Below, piece after piece: positions 1 to 8,281 of a DNA stretch of 64,000 nucleotides. Origin of the DNA: DATAOG01 sp963753685 (GTDB lineage: Bacteria; Pseudomonadota; Alphaproteobacteria; Geminicoccales; Geminicoccaceae); NCBI GenBank assembly GCA_963753685.1, contig CAVWDE010000020.1:186001-250000 (forward strand), given 5' to 3'. Each line of letters opens with the position of its first letter. Position 1 is the first letter of the stretch. The notes under the pieces were generated by a model. The model saw nothing but the letters and a program-made list of their open reading frames with translations, ran no database searches and had not been told where the DNA came from. Made by a program: the position numbers and the translations under genes.

Positions 1-453
1 GAGGCCCTCGAGAAACTGGTCAAGCAGGGTGCCCCGGTCGACCAGGTCGAGGCCGCCTATCAGCAGGCGTTGGGCGGCATCGCCGGGGCGGAAGCGGCGG
101 TCCCCGAGGCGCAGCGCCTGGCGCTCGCGACCCGCTTTGCGGTCATGGTCAACCTCGTGCGCGCCGCGGCCGCGGACTACGATCAGGCGCTCGACCAGAA
201 GGGCCGGGTCGTGAAGCCGGTCGAGTATCAGGACGCGCTCGGCTTCGTGCGTACCGCCGAGGCGATCCTCGACCAGACGCCGGCCGCGGAGCGCGCCAAG
301 GCCGCCGATGCGATCGCCCGGGCCAAGACCCAGTTCGAGGCGGTGGCTGGCCTCTGGCCGAGCCTGGTGCCGCCAGCGTCGGTCGAGGGCGATCCGTCGG
401 AGCTGTTCGGCGCGGCCGCCTACATCGAGATCGCCGGCCTCCATGTCAGGTGA
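1..453 (+). CDS. C-terminal part of an unidentified, mostly helical protein (5' end outside the window)
   Basis: An open frame runs from the first base to a TGA at 451-453, giving about 150 residues with no start visible, so the gene begins upstream. The residues are Ala- and charge-rich and look helical, with a more apolar end (AAYIEIAGLHVR). I recognise no family signature. It is followed after 60 bases by an iron-dependent dioxygenase gene on the same strand, so a link with iron or haem handling is possible but unproven. Codon use matches the neighbours, which supports a real gene. Confidence 0.6.
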   Translation, partial: EALEKLVKQGAPVDQVEAAYQQALGGIAGAEAAVPEAQRLALATRFAVMVNLVRAAAADYDQALDQKGRVVKPVEYQDALGFVRTAEAILDQTPAAERAKAADAIARAKTQFEAVAGLWPSLVPPASVEGDPSELFGAAAYIEIAGLHVR

Positions 454-513
454 CTGCCGGACGTCCGCCGACCGCCGGGCCCGGCGCCAGCGGCGAGCGA
501 TCACCATCCGCTC

Positions 514-1176
514 ATGATGCTGCGGATCGCAGGGCTGCTCGATCAGGGGCGCCTGGCGGCGCTGCAGAGCGCGCTCGCCGATCCCGGTCTGTTCGCGGAC
601 GGCCGCGCGAGCGCGGGCTGGCACGCGCGCGCGGTCAAGCACAACCTCCAGGCCCGGCGCGGCGGCATCGTCGACGCTGCGCTGGCGACGATCAGAGGCG
701 CGCTGCTCGAGCACGAGGTCTTCGCCGCCGCGGCGCGGCCGAAGGTGATCCCGCGGCTCACGATCAGCCGCTACGAGGCGGGCATGACCTACGGCACCCA
801 CGTCGACGACGCGCTGATGGACGGCGTGCGCACCGACCTGTCGTTCACGCTGTTCCTCTCCGACCCCGAGAGCTACCAGGGCGGTGCCTTGGTGATCGAC
901 GACGCCTACGGCGAGCGCGAGGTCAAGCTGCCGGCGGGCGAGCTCTTCCTCTATCCTTCGACCACGCTGCACCGGGTGGCGCCGGTCACCGAAGGCATCC
1001 GCCTGGCGGCGGTCGGCTGGGTCCGCAGCTTCGTCCGCGACCCCGGCCGGCGCGAGATCCTGTTCGATCTCGAGACGGCACTGCGCGCGGTCCACGCCCG
1101 CGACGGCAAGTCGCCGCTGTTCGACACGCTCGCCAAGACCCGCACCAATCTCCTGCGCTTGTGGGCGGACGACTGA
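514..1176 (+). CDS. Fe(II)/2-oxoglutarate dioxygenase, PKHD-type hydroxylase (PiuC/YbiX family)
   Basis: This 220-residue protein matches the PKHD-type hydroxylase family in length and motif order. The iron triad is visible as H96 and D98 in YGTHVDD and H153 in TTLHRVAPV, with R163 (EGIRL) as the likely 2-oxoglutarate-binding arginine. Family members are cytosolic and often sit next to siderophore-receptor or iron-uptake genes; the true substrate is usually unknown. The frame opens with two consecutive ATG codons (514 and 517), so the exact start is uncertain by one residue. The upstream gene ends 60 bases before it and may be cotranscribed. Confidence 0.88.
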   Translation: MMLRIAGLLDQGRLAALQSALADPGLFADGRASAGWHARAVKHNLQARRGGIVDAALATIRGALLEHEVFAAAARPKVIPRLTISRYEAGMTYGTHVDDALMDGVRTDLSFTLFLSDPESYQGGALVIDDAYGEREVKLPAGELFLYPSTTLHRVAPVTEGIRLAAVGWVRSFVRDPGRREILFDLETALRAVHARDGKSPLFDTLAKTRTNLLRLWADD

Positions 1177-1459
1177 GCCCCTCGCCTGCGGCCGGCGCCC
1201 GGCCTTGTTGGCGGCCGACAACGCGCTGGAGCGCGCGATCCGGCCGCGCGGGTTGACTTCCCGGCCGCTACCCTCACCTAACTCTTTGAGCTTCGCATGG
1301 TCTTTCGCGTGTGTCCGGCGTCTCGCATTCACCGCGAGCGCCGTTTGCTCCTAGGACATGTGCGGCAGTTCGATCGGCAGCACAGCCGGGGCCGGCGCCA
1401 ATCTGCGTCCGGCGGGCGGAGGTGCGACCGAAGCCAACCGCAACCCTGAGGAGACCGCC

Positions 1460-1888
1460 ATGAGCAGAGCTGCAGCGGGCAACCAGGTCCTGTTCCACTA
1501 CACGGGCAGCCTCACCGACGGCACGGTGTTCGATTCCTCGACCGGCCGCGAGCCGCTCCGGGTCGAGCTCGGCCGCGGCCAGATCATTCCGGGCGTCGAT
1601 CAGGCGCTCGCCGGCATGGCGCCGGGCGACACCAAGACCGTGACGGTCCCGGCCGAGAAGGCTTACGGTCCGCACCGCGACGAGCTGATCCACGAGATCG
1701 GGCGCGACAAGCTCGCACCGGAGATGAAGGTCGACGTCGGCGACCGGCTGGAAGGCACCGACGCCGCCGGCAAACGCCTCCACCTGACCGTGGTCGAGGT
1801 CACCGACGACGCGGTCAAGCTCGACGCCAACCACCCGCTCGCGGGCGAGGACCTGACCTTCGAGCTCAAGCTGGTCGAGATCGTGTAG
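1460..1888 (+). CDS. FKBP-type peptidyl-prolyl isomerase, SlyD-like
   Basis: The 142-residue product has the FKBP core (VLFHYTGSLTDGTVFDSS and PLRVELGRGQIIPGVDQAL) followed by an insert-in-flap segment and the SlyD-like ending LDANHPLAGEDLTFELKLVE. Such proteins isomerise prolyl bonds and act as cytosolic chaperones. The start at 1460 is chosen because GAGGAG lies 6-7 bases upstream and residue 1 fits the family; an in-frame ATG at 1358 would add an unconserved, low-complexity extension. The His-rich metal-binding tail of E. coli SlyD is absent, so a role in nickel delivery cannot be assumed. Confidence 0.92.
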   Translation: MSRAAAGNQVLFHYTGSLTDGTVFDSSTGREPLRVELGRGQIIPGVDQALAGMAPGDTKTVTVPAEKAYGPHRDELIHEIGRDKLAPEMKVDVGDRLEGTDAAGKRLHLTVVEVTDDAVKLDANHPLAGEDLTFELKLVEIV

Positions 1889-2205
1889 GGGGGCCGGCAG
1901 CGCCGGCTGGCCGAACTTCACCAGCCGACGCTGCCCTCGAGCCGCCCCTGTCGGCATGACTTCAGCTGCCCCCGGGGTCGCCGGCGGGTGGACGAGCCCG
2001 CTTGCCCAACGGGAGCTCCGGCCGGAACGGTAGATCGCGGTCAAACGAGCTTCAGAAGTCCGCCGAGTTGGTGTCTGGAGCGGCCGGACAGCACGAATTC
2101 CGACCGAACGCGCCGAGTGCGTACATCGATACTGAATTTTAACTTTCTTCGCCTAGCGGCAATCGCCATATCAGTTTCCCGCCGAAGTACGGGAAGGAAA
2201 CGACA
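1889..2205. other. Intergenic region, no gene recognised
   Basis: These 317 bases hold no convincing coding frame. The last 90 bases are clearly less GC-rich than the surroundings (for example around 2128-2180), as expected for a promoter region of the small exported-protein gene that follows. I could not assign specific -35 and -10 boxes with confidence. Confidence 0.5.
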
Positions 2206-2445
2206 ATGTCGTGGCTGCTCGCTCCGCTGCTTGTCTTGGGTGCGGTCGTCGCTGCCGGCTCCGCGTCGGCGACGATCTATGTTCCCGGCCAGTACCGGGA
2301 CGGCGTCTACACCCATCCGCATTTCCTGGACGCGCCTGCGACCAAAGATGTCAAGATGGAAAGCGAGGACGCCAAGATGCCGAAGCCGATCATCGTCGAC
2401 GAGCCCCTGCCGCCCAAGAACCTGCCGCCGGAATCACCATCCTAG
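2206..2445 (+). CDS. Small exported protein of unknown function
   Basis: A 79-residue protein starts with a hydrophobic signal peptide (about residues 1-23, predicted cut after SASA). The mature part has the segment YVPGQYRDGVYTHPHF followed by a Lys/Glu/Pro-rich tail. GGAAGGAAA about 6 bases before the ATG is a good ribosome binding site. The mature protein is likely periplasmic. I do not recognise the family, although YVPG-x-YR-like segments occur in small alphaproteobacterial secreted proteins. A short hairpin (GCTCGCG at 2452-2458 pairing with 2468-2474) follows the stop but has no T-run. Confidence 0.65.
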   Translation: MSWLLAPLLVLGAVVAAGSASATIYVPGQYRDGVYTHPHFLDAPATKDVKMESEDAKMPKPIIVDEPLPPKNLPPESPS

Positions 2446-2511
2446 AGCACCGCTCGCGTCAGATGGTCGCGAGCAGCAGGCGACCGGGCGGCGCGCAGCC
2501 GGCCTGAAGGG

Positions 2512-3990
2512 CTAGACCTCCCGCCGGTAGTTGGGCGCCTCGCGGGTGATCCCGACGTCGTGAACGTGGCCCTCGCGCACGCCCGCCTGAGTCACCCGGA
2601 TGAACGTGCAGCCGCGCTGCATGGCGGCGATGCTGCCGTTGCCGGTGTAGCCCATGGCGGCGCGCAGGCCGCCGACCAGCTGGTGGACGATGTTGGCGAC
2701 CGGGCCGCGGTAGGGCACCTGGCCCTCGATCCCTTCCGGCACCAGCTTGAGCGAGTCCCGGATCTCCTCCTGGAAATAACGGTCGGCGGAGCCGCGCGCC
2801 ATCGCGCCGAGCGAGCCCATGCCGCGGTACGCTTTGTAGGAGCGGCCTTGGTAGAGATAGACCTCGCCCGGGCTCTCGTCGGTGCCGGCGAACAGCGAGC
2901 CGATCATCGCGCAGTCGGCGCCGGCCGCGATCGCCTTGGCGAGATCGCCGGACGCCCGGATGCCGCCATCGGCGATCACCGGCACGCCCTCTTGGTGACA
3001 GTGCTCGGCGACGTCCATGAGCGCCGCCAGCTGCGGCACCCCGACGCCCGCGACCACCCGGGTGGTGCAGATCGAGCCCGGTCCGATCCCGACCTTGACC
3101 GCATCGGCGCCGGCGTCAATCAGCGCCTTGGCGCCGGCCAGCGTCGCGACGTTGCCGGCCAGCACCTGGGTCGCATTGCTGAGCTGCCGGATGCGCTCGA
3201 CCGCATCGAGCACGCGCGCCGAATGGCCGTGCGCCGTGTCGACCACCAGAAGATCGACGCCGGCCTCGATCAGGGCCTCCGCCCGCTCGAGCCCGGCGGC
3301 CCCCACTCCGGTCGCGGCGCCGACCCGGAGCCGGCCCTGCGGATCCTTGCAGGCGTTGGGAAAGCTCTGCGCCTTCTCGATGTCCTTGACCGTCACCAGG
3401 CCGATCAGCCGGTAATCGGCGTCGACCACCAGGAGCTTCTCGATCCGGTGGCGATGCAGGAGTTGCTTTGCTTCCTCGCGCCCGACGCCCTCGCGCACCG
3501 TGACCAGCCGCTCGGAGGTCATCAGCTCGCGCACCGGCACTTCGAGGTCGGTCGCGAAGCGGACGTCGCGGTTGGTCAGGATGCCGGCCAGGCGGCGGCC
3601 TTCGCCCTCGACCACCGGAATGCCCGAGATGCCGTGCGCGGCCATCAGGTCGAGCGCCTCGGCAAGCGTCGCATCGGGACCCAGCGTGATCGGGTTGACC
3701 ACCATGCCGGCCTCGAACTTCTTGACCTTCCTGACCTCGTCGGCCTGGGCTGCGGGGCTGAGGTTGCGGTGGATCACGCCGAGACCGCCGTGCTGCGCCA
3801 TGGCAATCGCAAGCCCGGCCTCGGTCACCGTATCCATGGCCGCCGAGAGCAGCGGGATGCCGAGCTCGATCTCGCGAGTCAGGCGGGTGCCGACCTCGAC
3901 CTCGGCCGGCAGGACCTCGGAATGGGCGGGCTCGAGCAGAACATCATCGAAGGTAAGCGCCTCTCGGATCGCCATCCTCGCCCGCTGCAT
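2512..3990 (-). CDS. guaB: Inosine-5'-monophosphate dehydrogenase
   Basis: The 492-residue protein converts IMP to XMP with NAD, the committed step of GMP synthesis, in the cytosol. The TIM barrel is interrupted by a CBS-domain pair (about residues 100-215). The NAD/IMP site segment DTAHGHS is at 251-257 and the catalytic loop GIGPGSICTT carries the active Cys at 308. The ATG at 3990 is chosen because GAGG lies 6 bases upstream; an in-frame ATG at 3975 would also fit, and the longer frame from 4074 adds an unconserved extension that overlaps the candidate promoter. Confidence 0.96.
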   Translation of the reverse strand: MQRARMAIREALTFDDVLLEPAHSEVLPAEVEVGTRLTREIELGIPLLSAAMDTVTEAGLAIAMAQHGGLGVIHRNLSPAAQADEVRKVKKFEAGMVVNPITLGPDATLAEALDLMAAHGISGIPVVEGEGRRLAGILTNRDVRFATDLEVPVRELMTSERLVTVREGVGREEAKQLLHRHRIEKLLVVDADYRLIGLVTVKDIEKAQSFPNACKDPQGRLRVGAATGVGAAGLERAEALIEAGVDLLVVDTAHGHSARVLDAVERIRQLSNATQVLAGNVATLAGAKALIDAGADAVKVGIGPGSICTTRVVAGVGVPQLAALMDVAEHCHQEGVPVIADGGIRASGDLAKAIAAGADCAMIGSLFAGTDESPGEVYLYQGRSYKAYRGMGSLGAMARGSADRYFQEEIRDSLKLVPEGIEGQVPYRGPVANIVHQLVGGLRAAMGYTGNGSIAAMQRGCTFIRVTQAGVREGHVHDVGITREAPNYRREV

Positions 3991-4022
3991 CACTGACCTC
4001 ACCCCGCCCGGAAGGTTGCGCC

Positions 4023-4051
4023 TATATACGCGCGCGCGGCCGGCAGGCCAA
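4023..4051 (-). promoter_or_regulatory. Candidate sigma-70 promoter of guaB
   Basis: On the minus strand TTGGCC (4051-4046) and TATATA (4028-4023) are separated by 17 bases, an ideal spacing. The -10 box is the only A/T run in a GC-rich intergenic segment and lies 33 bases before the chosen guaB start. No promoter assay is implied; this is motif matching only. Confidence 0.5.
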
Positions 4052-4081
4052 GCCCAAGCCGCGCCCGGCGACACCGGCCGG

Positions 4082-4708
4082 TCAGCCGGATTGCAGGCTC
4101 GGCGGCAGGGCCAGGATCATGGCGCCGACCGCCGCCAGCCAGCTGCCCACGACCCGCACCAGGATCCGCTGCCACTGCGCCTCCAGCGAGACCACCACGG
4201 CGCTCGGCAGGAGGATGGCCGCGAGCCCGGCGAGCGCGCTGCCGAGCAGGAACAGCACCGGGTCCGAGCCGCCCGCCATGCCCGAGCCGTTGGCGAGGCC
4301 GTTGCAGAGCCCGAGCGCGGCGCCGAGCCCAAGCAGGACGGCGGACGGCAGGGTCGCGTCGAGGGCGAGCAGGAGGCCCAGCACCACGAAGGAGCCGGCA
4401 TTGACGGTCGCCAGATGGGCGGGCGGCGGCAGCGCGCCGCCGAGCCCCGTGCCGAGGATGAAGGCGGCCGGCAGGATCAGCAGCATCCGGCGCGCGGCGG
4501 GCTTGCCGTTCTGGCCGGCGAGCAGGCCGAGGGCCACCAGCGGCGGCGCCAGATCGAGCGCGGTCGTCGGGTGCAGCAGGCCACCGTAAAAGTCGCCAAA
4601 GCTGGCGCTCAGGCTGTGCGCGAGCGCCCGGCCCGGCCAGGCAAGCGCGAGCAGCAGGGCAAGCGCGGCCGACGCCCCCGCTGCTGGCCGCTGCCACACG
4701 CGCTTCAC
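4082..4708 (-). CDS. Diverged HupE/UreJ-like membrane protein
   Basis: The 208-residue protein has a signal-like start ending at ALAHS and about six hydrophobic segments, like HupE/UreJ proteins, which are thought to carry nickel or other metals across the inner membrane. The first metal-binding segment is altered: the usual HPxxGxDH reads HPTTALD, with the last His missing. It starts at a GTG that overlaps the TGA of the upstream hupE gene (GTGA), so the two are translationally coupled. The loss of a key His suggests a changed or partner role. No hydrogenase or urease gene is nearby. Confidence 0.75.
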   Translation of the reverse strand: MKRVWQRPAAGASAALALLLALAWPGRALAHSLSASFGDFYGGLLHPTTALDLAPPLVALGLLAGQNGKPAARRMLLILPAAFILGTGLGGALPPPAHLATVNAGSFVVLGLLLALDATLPSAVLLGLGAALGLCNGLANGSGMAGGSDPVLFLLGSALAGLAAILLPSAVVVSLEAQWQRILVRVVGSWLAAVGAMILALPPSLQSG

Positions 4709-5325
4709 GTGCCGACCAGGAAATAGACACCCGCGCAGGCGATCAGGCCGCCGGTCGCCCGCACCACCCGCTCGCCGAGCGGCCAGCGGACCAGCAGGCC
4801 GAAGCTGATGCCGCAAAGGTGGAGCAGCCCGGTCGCGAGCACGAAGCCGATGCCGTAGGCAAGCGGATTGATCGCCCCCGGCAGCTCGGCACCATGGGCG
4901 TAGCCGTGGAAGATCGCGAACGCGCCGACCAGCACGGCCGCGACCCAGAGCGGCGGCCGGGCGGCGAAGGCGACCACCAGGCCGAGGCCGATCGCGGACA
5001 GCGCGATGCCAAGCTCGACGCCCGGCATCGGCACGCCCATCACTCCGAGCACGCCGCCGAACGCCATCACCAGCGGGAACACGATCGGCAGCAGCCAGAT
5101 CGCCGGCGCACCGAGAAACGCGCCCCACATGCCAACCGCGACCATGGCGACCACGTGGTCGGGGCCGGTGATCGGGTGCAGGAAGCCGGTCGCGAAGCCG
5201 CCCGCGACGCCCTGGCCGGTATGCGCGAGGGCCGGGCTGGTAAGCAGCATCAGCGCCGCCGCCAGCAAGGCCGGTGCTGCCGAAGGCCGGCGCGCCGCCG
5301 GCCGTGGGGTGGGATGGCTGGACAT
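4705..5325 (-). CDS. hupE: HupE/UreJ family metal transporter-like membrane protein
   Basis: The 206-residue protein has a cleavable leader ending in PALAHTG, the classic HupE segment FLHPITGPDHVVAMVAVGMW and a second His motif in FHGYAHGAELPG, all within six to seven membrane segments. Family members are implicated in Ni(II) uptake for hydrogenase or urease, but here neither enzyme is seen. A strong GGAGGAGACC site precedes the ATG. It is the middle of three HupE-type genes in one leftward operon and overlaps the next gene by 4 bases. Confidence 0.88.
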   Translation of the reverse strand: MSSHPTPRPAARRPSAAPALLAAALMLLTSPALAHTGQGVAGGFATGFLHPITGPDHVVAMVAVGMWGAFLGAPAIWLLPIVFPLVMAFGGVLGVMGVPMPGVELGIALSAIGLGLVVAFAARPPLWVAAVLVGAFAIFHGYAHGAELPGAINPLAYGIGFVLATGLLHLCGISFGLLVRWPLGERVVRATGGLIACAGVYFLVGT

Positions 5326-5352
5326 CCTCGGTCTCCTCCAGCCGGCCGGCGC

Positions 5353-6372
5353 TCAAGAGGCCAGCGCGATCGCGACGGTGCGCTCGATAAACCAGAACGC
5401 GGCGAGCGTGCCAATCACATAGGCGGGCAGGGGCTCGAGCCGCTCCGGCCAGGTCACCTCCAGGCGCCGGAACGCCCAGGCAAAGCTCAGGCAGAACGCC
5501 ACGAACAGCAACTGGCCCGCCTCGACGCCGAGGTTGAAGAACAGGAGTGCCAGGGGGATTTCGGCCGCGGGCAGACCGACCTGGCTGAGCGCGCTCGCAA
5601 AGCCCAGCCCGTGCAGCAGGCCGAAGGCGAAGGCGATCAGCCAGGGCAGCCGGTGGGTGAGGCCGAGCCGACCCTCGCGGCCGTGCAGGATCTCGGCGCC
5701 GAGGAAGACGATGCTGAGCGCGATCAGGGCATCGACCGGCCGCGGCGGCACGTCGACGAAGCCGAGGGAGGCCAGCGCCAGGGTCAGGCTGTGGGCGACC
5801 GTGAAGGCGGTCACGGTCTTGACCAGCATCCAGGGGCCGCGGACCAGCAGGAGCAGCCCGAACACGAACAGCAGGTGGTCGATCCCGAACAGGATGTGCT
5901 CGATGCCGAGCGTGAGGTAGCGCCATGCGGCGTCGGCGAGCGAGCCGGAACCGACGCGCAACGCCGCGAGCGGCACCTCGATGTCGGCGCCGGTCCGGCC
6001 GAGGAACTGGCGTGCGCCCGAGCCGTCGAGCCAGCGGACCGTCATCATCACGCCCGCTCGTTGCCAGGCCAGATGCAGGACGTCGCCCGCGCGCAGCGGC
6101 TGGCCGGGGCAGCTGAACGCGTAGCGGAGGCTGGCTGCGCCCGCCCAACCGCCGGACGGCGCCGGGTCGAGCGTGCAGCGGGCGGGCAGACCCGGCGGCC
6201 CGAAGGCCTCGGCGGGGCCGGAGCTGAGGTCGACGTCCAGGGCGTAGTGGCCCGCCGAAAGCTCCTCGAGGCTGGCGCGGGCGACGCCGATGTCGTGGGC
6301 CGCTGCGGCCGGCGCCAGCCAGAGGCCGAGCAAGCCCACCAGCAGCCGGGCCCAGATCCGCAGGCTGGTCAT
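5353..6372 (-). CDS. HupE/UreJ family protein, long form with extracytoplasmic N-terminal domain
   Basis: The 339-residue protein has a signal peptide (cut near AAAAHD), a periplasmic beta-rich domain to about residue 150, and then a membrane part with the motifs GIEHILFGIDHLLFV, FTVAHSLTLAL and LLHGLGFASAL, typical of the long HupE/UreJ_2 proteins. Its ATG overlaps the stop of the upstream peptidyl-prolyl isomerase gene (ATGA). In many proteobacteria this family is paired with a PpiC-like gene, so the two products probably work together. The substrate is presumably a metal ion, which is an inference. Confidence 0.87.
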   Translation of the reverse strand: MTSLRIWARLLVGLLGLWLAPAAAAHDIGVARASLEELSAGHYALDVDLSSGPAEAFGPPGLPARCTLDPAPSGGWAGAASLRYAFSCPGQPLRAGDVLHLAWQRAGVMMTVRWLDGSGARQFLGRTGADIEVPLAALRVGSGSLADAAWRYLTLGIEHILFGIDHLLFVFGLLLLVRGPWMLVKTVTAFTVAHSLTLALASLGFVDVPPRPVDALIALSIVFLGAEILHGREGRLGLTHRLPWLIAFAFGLLHGLGFASALSQVGLPAAEIPLALLFFNLGVEAGQLLFVAFCLSFAWAFRRLEVTWPERLEPLPAYVIGTLAAFWFIERTVAIALAS

Positions 6373-7247
6373 GGCTTGCCCTCGGGCACACCCACGGCAG
6401 GTTGAACGACGATCCGATAGTGCTGGCGCAGCTCGGCGACCCGCTGGACGACGATCTCGCTCTGCCTCGTCCGGCGCCAGTCCTCGCGGACCGAGTTCTG
6501 GACCTCCTCGAAGGCCGGCACGCGCGCCGGCTGCTTCGTGATCACCCGGACGAAATGCACGCCCTCGGCCGAACGCATCGGCCCTTCCCATTCGCCCGGC
6601 GGCAGCTCGAAGATCTGCTTGGCGAGGTCGGCGCCGAACAGGTCGCCGAGGTCGCGGGCGCTGTAGCCGGTGATCCGGTGGCCAAGCATGTACAGAGGAT
6701 CGCCCAGGCCCTCGATGCCGGCGCCGGCGCGCAGGCGCTCGAGCAGGCCCTCCGGGACGGCGGCCGGATTGGCGAAATAGACTTGGTCGAGGGTGACCGT
6801 GGGCGGGTTCCGATAGCGCTCGAGGTTGGCTTGCAGATACGCCCTGAGCTCGGCCTCGCTCGGCTCCGGCAGGTCCTCGTTGAGCAGAAAGCGCATCTTC
6901 TGGACCAGATGCTGCTCGACCAGGCTGTCCTGCTCGAGGCCCCGCTTGTAGGCCTCGCGCAGCAGCACCGCGTCGTCGATCATGCCCTGCACGACGCGCG
7001 CCCGCTCCGCCTCCGACAACGGCCGGCCGAGGAGCTGCACCTGCTGGTCGACCAGCGTCTGGACGGTCGGCTGGTCGATCAGGATGGTCTCGCGCTCGGC
7101 GGACTGGCGCAGCGCATCGGCCCCGAACAACAACGCACCGAGAATCGCGAAATGGACCAGCGGCTCCCGGCGCACGAAGGCCCAGAACCGCCGGCCCCGG
7201 GACCGGACCTCATAGGCGGAGAGCGTGATCCCGGTCACCCGGTCCAT
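6369..7247 (-). CDS. Membrane-anchored peptidyl-prolyl cis-trans isomerase, parvulin (PpiC) type
   Basis: The 292-residue protein has one N-terminal transmembrane anchor (about residues 30-48, with HFAILGALLFGADAL), a SurA/PpiD-like helical linker and a C-terminal rotamase domain of PpiC type (about 140-275, containing GEWEGPMRSAEGVHFVRV). It should face the periplasm and help fold exported proteins. Its last codons overlap the start of the long HupE gene, a pairing seen in other proteobacteria. The start at 7247 is the only long option; an internal start would cut the cytosolic tail only. Confidence 0.82.
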   Translation of the reverse strand: MDRVTGITLSAYEVRSRGRRFWAFVRREPLVHFAILGALLFGADALRQSAERETILIDQPTVQTLVDQQVQLLGRPLSEAERARVVQGMIDDAVLLREAYKRGLEQDSLVEQHLVQKMRFLLNEDLPEPSEAELRAYLQANLERYRNPPTVTLDQVYFANPAAVPEGLLERLRAGAGIEGLGDPLYMLGHRITGYSARDLGDLFGADLAKQIFELPPGEWEGPMRSAEGVHFVRVITKQPARVPAFEEVQNSVREDWRRTRQSEIVVQRVAELRQHYRIVVQPAVGVPEGKP

Positions 7248-7298
7248 CCCGTCGCTGGCTGCGGGCAGAGCGCGCTGCTGCCGCCGCCGGCCGTCGGC

Positions 7299-8120
7299 TC
7301 AGACCCGCTCGCCGCCGGTCGCGAGCAGGATGCCCTTGGGCGCGATCCCGTAACGGTACGCCCAGCCGAGGCCCTCCAGGGTGTCGCCGGCCGGGAAATA
7401 CTCGCAGCCGACCCAGCCTGTATAGCCTCGTCGGTCGAGCAGATCGAAGAGGTAGGGATAGTTGATCTCGCCGATGTCCGGCTCCTGACGCTCGGGCACG
7501 CCCGCGATCTGGACATGGGCCGTGACTGCCTGGTGGCGCTCGAAGCTCCGCGCGAGGTCGCCGGTCATGATCTGGGCGTGGTAGAAGTCGAACTGGAGCT
7601 TCAGCCCAGGGTGGTCCAGCTCGGCGATCAGGGCGGCCCCTTCGGCCGGTGTGTTGAGCAGATAGCCCGGAATGTCGCGCGTGTTGATCGGCTCGATCAG
7701 CGCCAAGCGCCCGGCGCGCCCGCAGGCCTCGGCGGCCCGCCTGAGATTCGCCTTGAACACCTGCAGGCAGGCTTCCCTGCTGACGCCGGCGGGCTGGACG
7801 CCGGCCATGACGTGGATCATCGGGCAGGCCAGCGCCTCGGCGTAGGCCAGTGCCTGGCCGAGCGCCGCCTCGAAATCGGCCTCCCGACCGGGCAGCCCCG
7901 CGAGGCCCCGCTCGCCAGCCGCGAAGTCGCCGGGCGGCGTGTTCATCAGCACCAGCTGGAGATCGCTCGCCGCCAGCTTGGCCTTCAACTCGGCCGGCTC
8001 GGCCAGGTAGGGGAACTGGCATTCGACCGCCTTGAACCCGGCGGTTGCCGCGGCCTCGATCCGGTCGACGAACGGCCGGTCGCTGAACATGGTGCTGAAG
8101 TTGGCGGCAAAGCGCGGCAT
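7299..8120 (-). CDS. Hydroxypyruvate isomerase-like sugar phosphate isomerase/epimerase family protein
   Basis: The 273-residue protein is a xylose-isomerase-type TIM barrel of the Hyi/OtnI group, starting MPRFAANFSTMF and carrying the metal-site segments LIEPINTRDIPGY, QFDFYHAQIMTGDL and WVGCEYFPAGDT. Members interconvert hydroxypyruvate and tartronate semialdehyde, or act on related keto sugar acids. The ATG at 8120 has GAGGAGG 8 bases upstream; the longer frame to 8210 adds unconserved residues. A D-malate/tartrate-type dehydrogenase lies 2.8 kb away, so a shared tartronate or glyoxylate theme is possible but not shown. Confidence 0.85.
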   Translation of the reverse strand: MPRFAANFSTMFSDRPFVDRIEAAATAGFKAVECQFPYLAEPAELKAKLAASDLQLVLMNTPPGDFAAGERGLAGLPGREADFEAALGQALAYAEALACPMIHVMAGVQPAGVSREACLQVFKANLRRAAEACGRAGRLALIEPINTRDIPGYLLNTPAEGAALIAELDHPGLKLQFDFYHAQIMTGDLARSFERHQAVTAHVQIAGVPERQEPDIGEINYPYLFDLLDRRGYTGWVGCEYFPAGDTLEGLGWAYRYGIAPKGILLATGGERV

Positions 8121-8281
8121 CGGGCTACCTCCTCGGACTTTGCGGCTCTTGTACACGACCAAGCCGCCGCCGCCGAGCCCTTCGTGCAGTGCGGCCGAAC
8201 CTGGTCCCATCGATTTAAGTCGCAGTTAGGACGCGGCGCGCAGGATCGCCCGCCAGGCTGCGGAGCAAGTGGGAGGCCGCC

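Noticed and set aside
2560..3996. Long open frame antisense to guaB
   Set aside because: It is His/Asp/Arg-rich shadow sequence produced by the high-GC codon pattern of guaB on the other strand; no family motif or ribosome site.
4117..4401. Short minus-strand frame inside the third HupE gene
   Set aside because: It is an alternative frame with Ser/Arg-rich composition; the HupE-like frame has consistent membrane segments and a coupled start.
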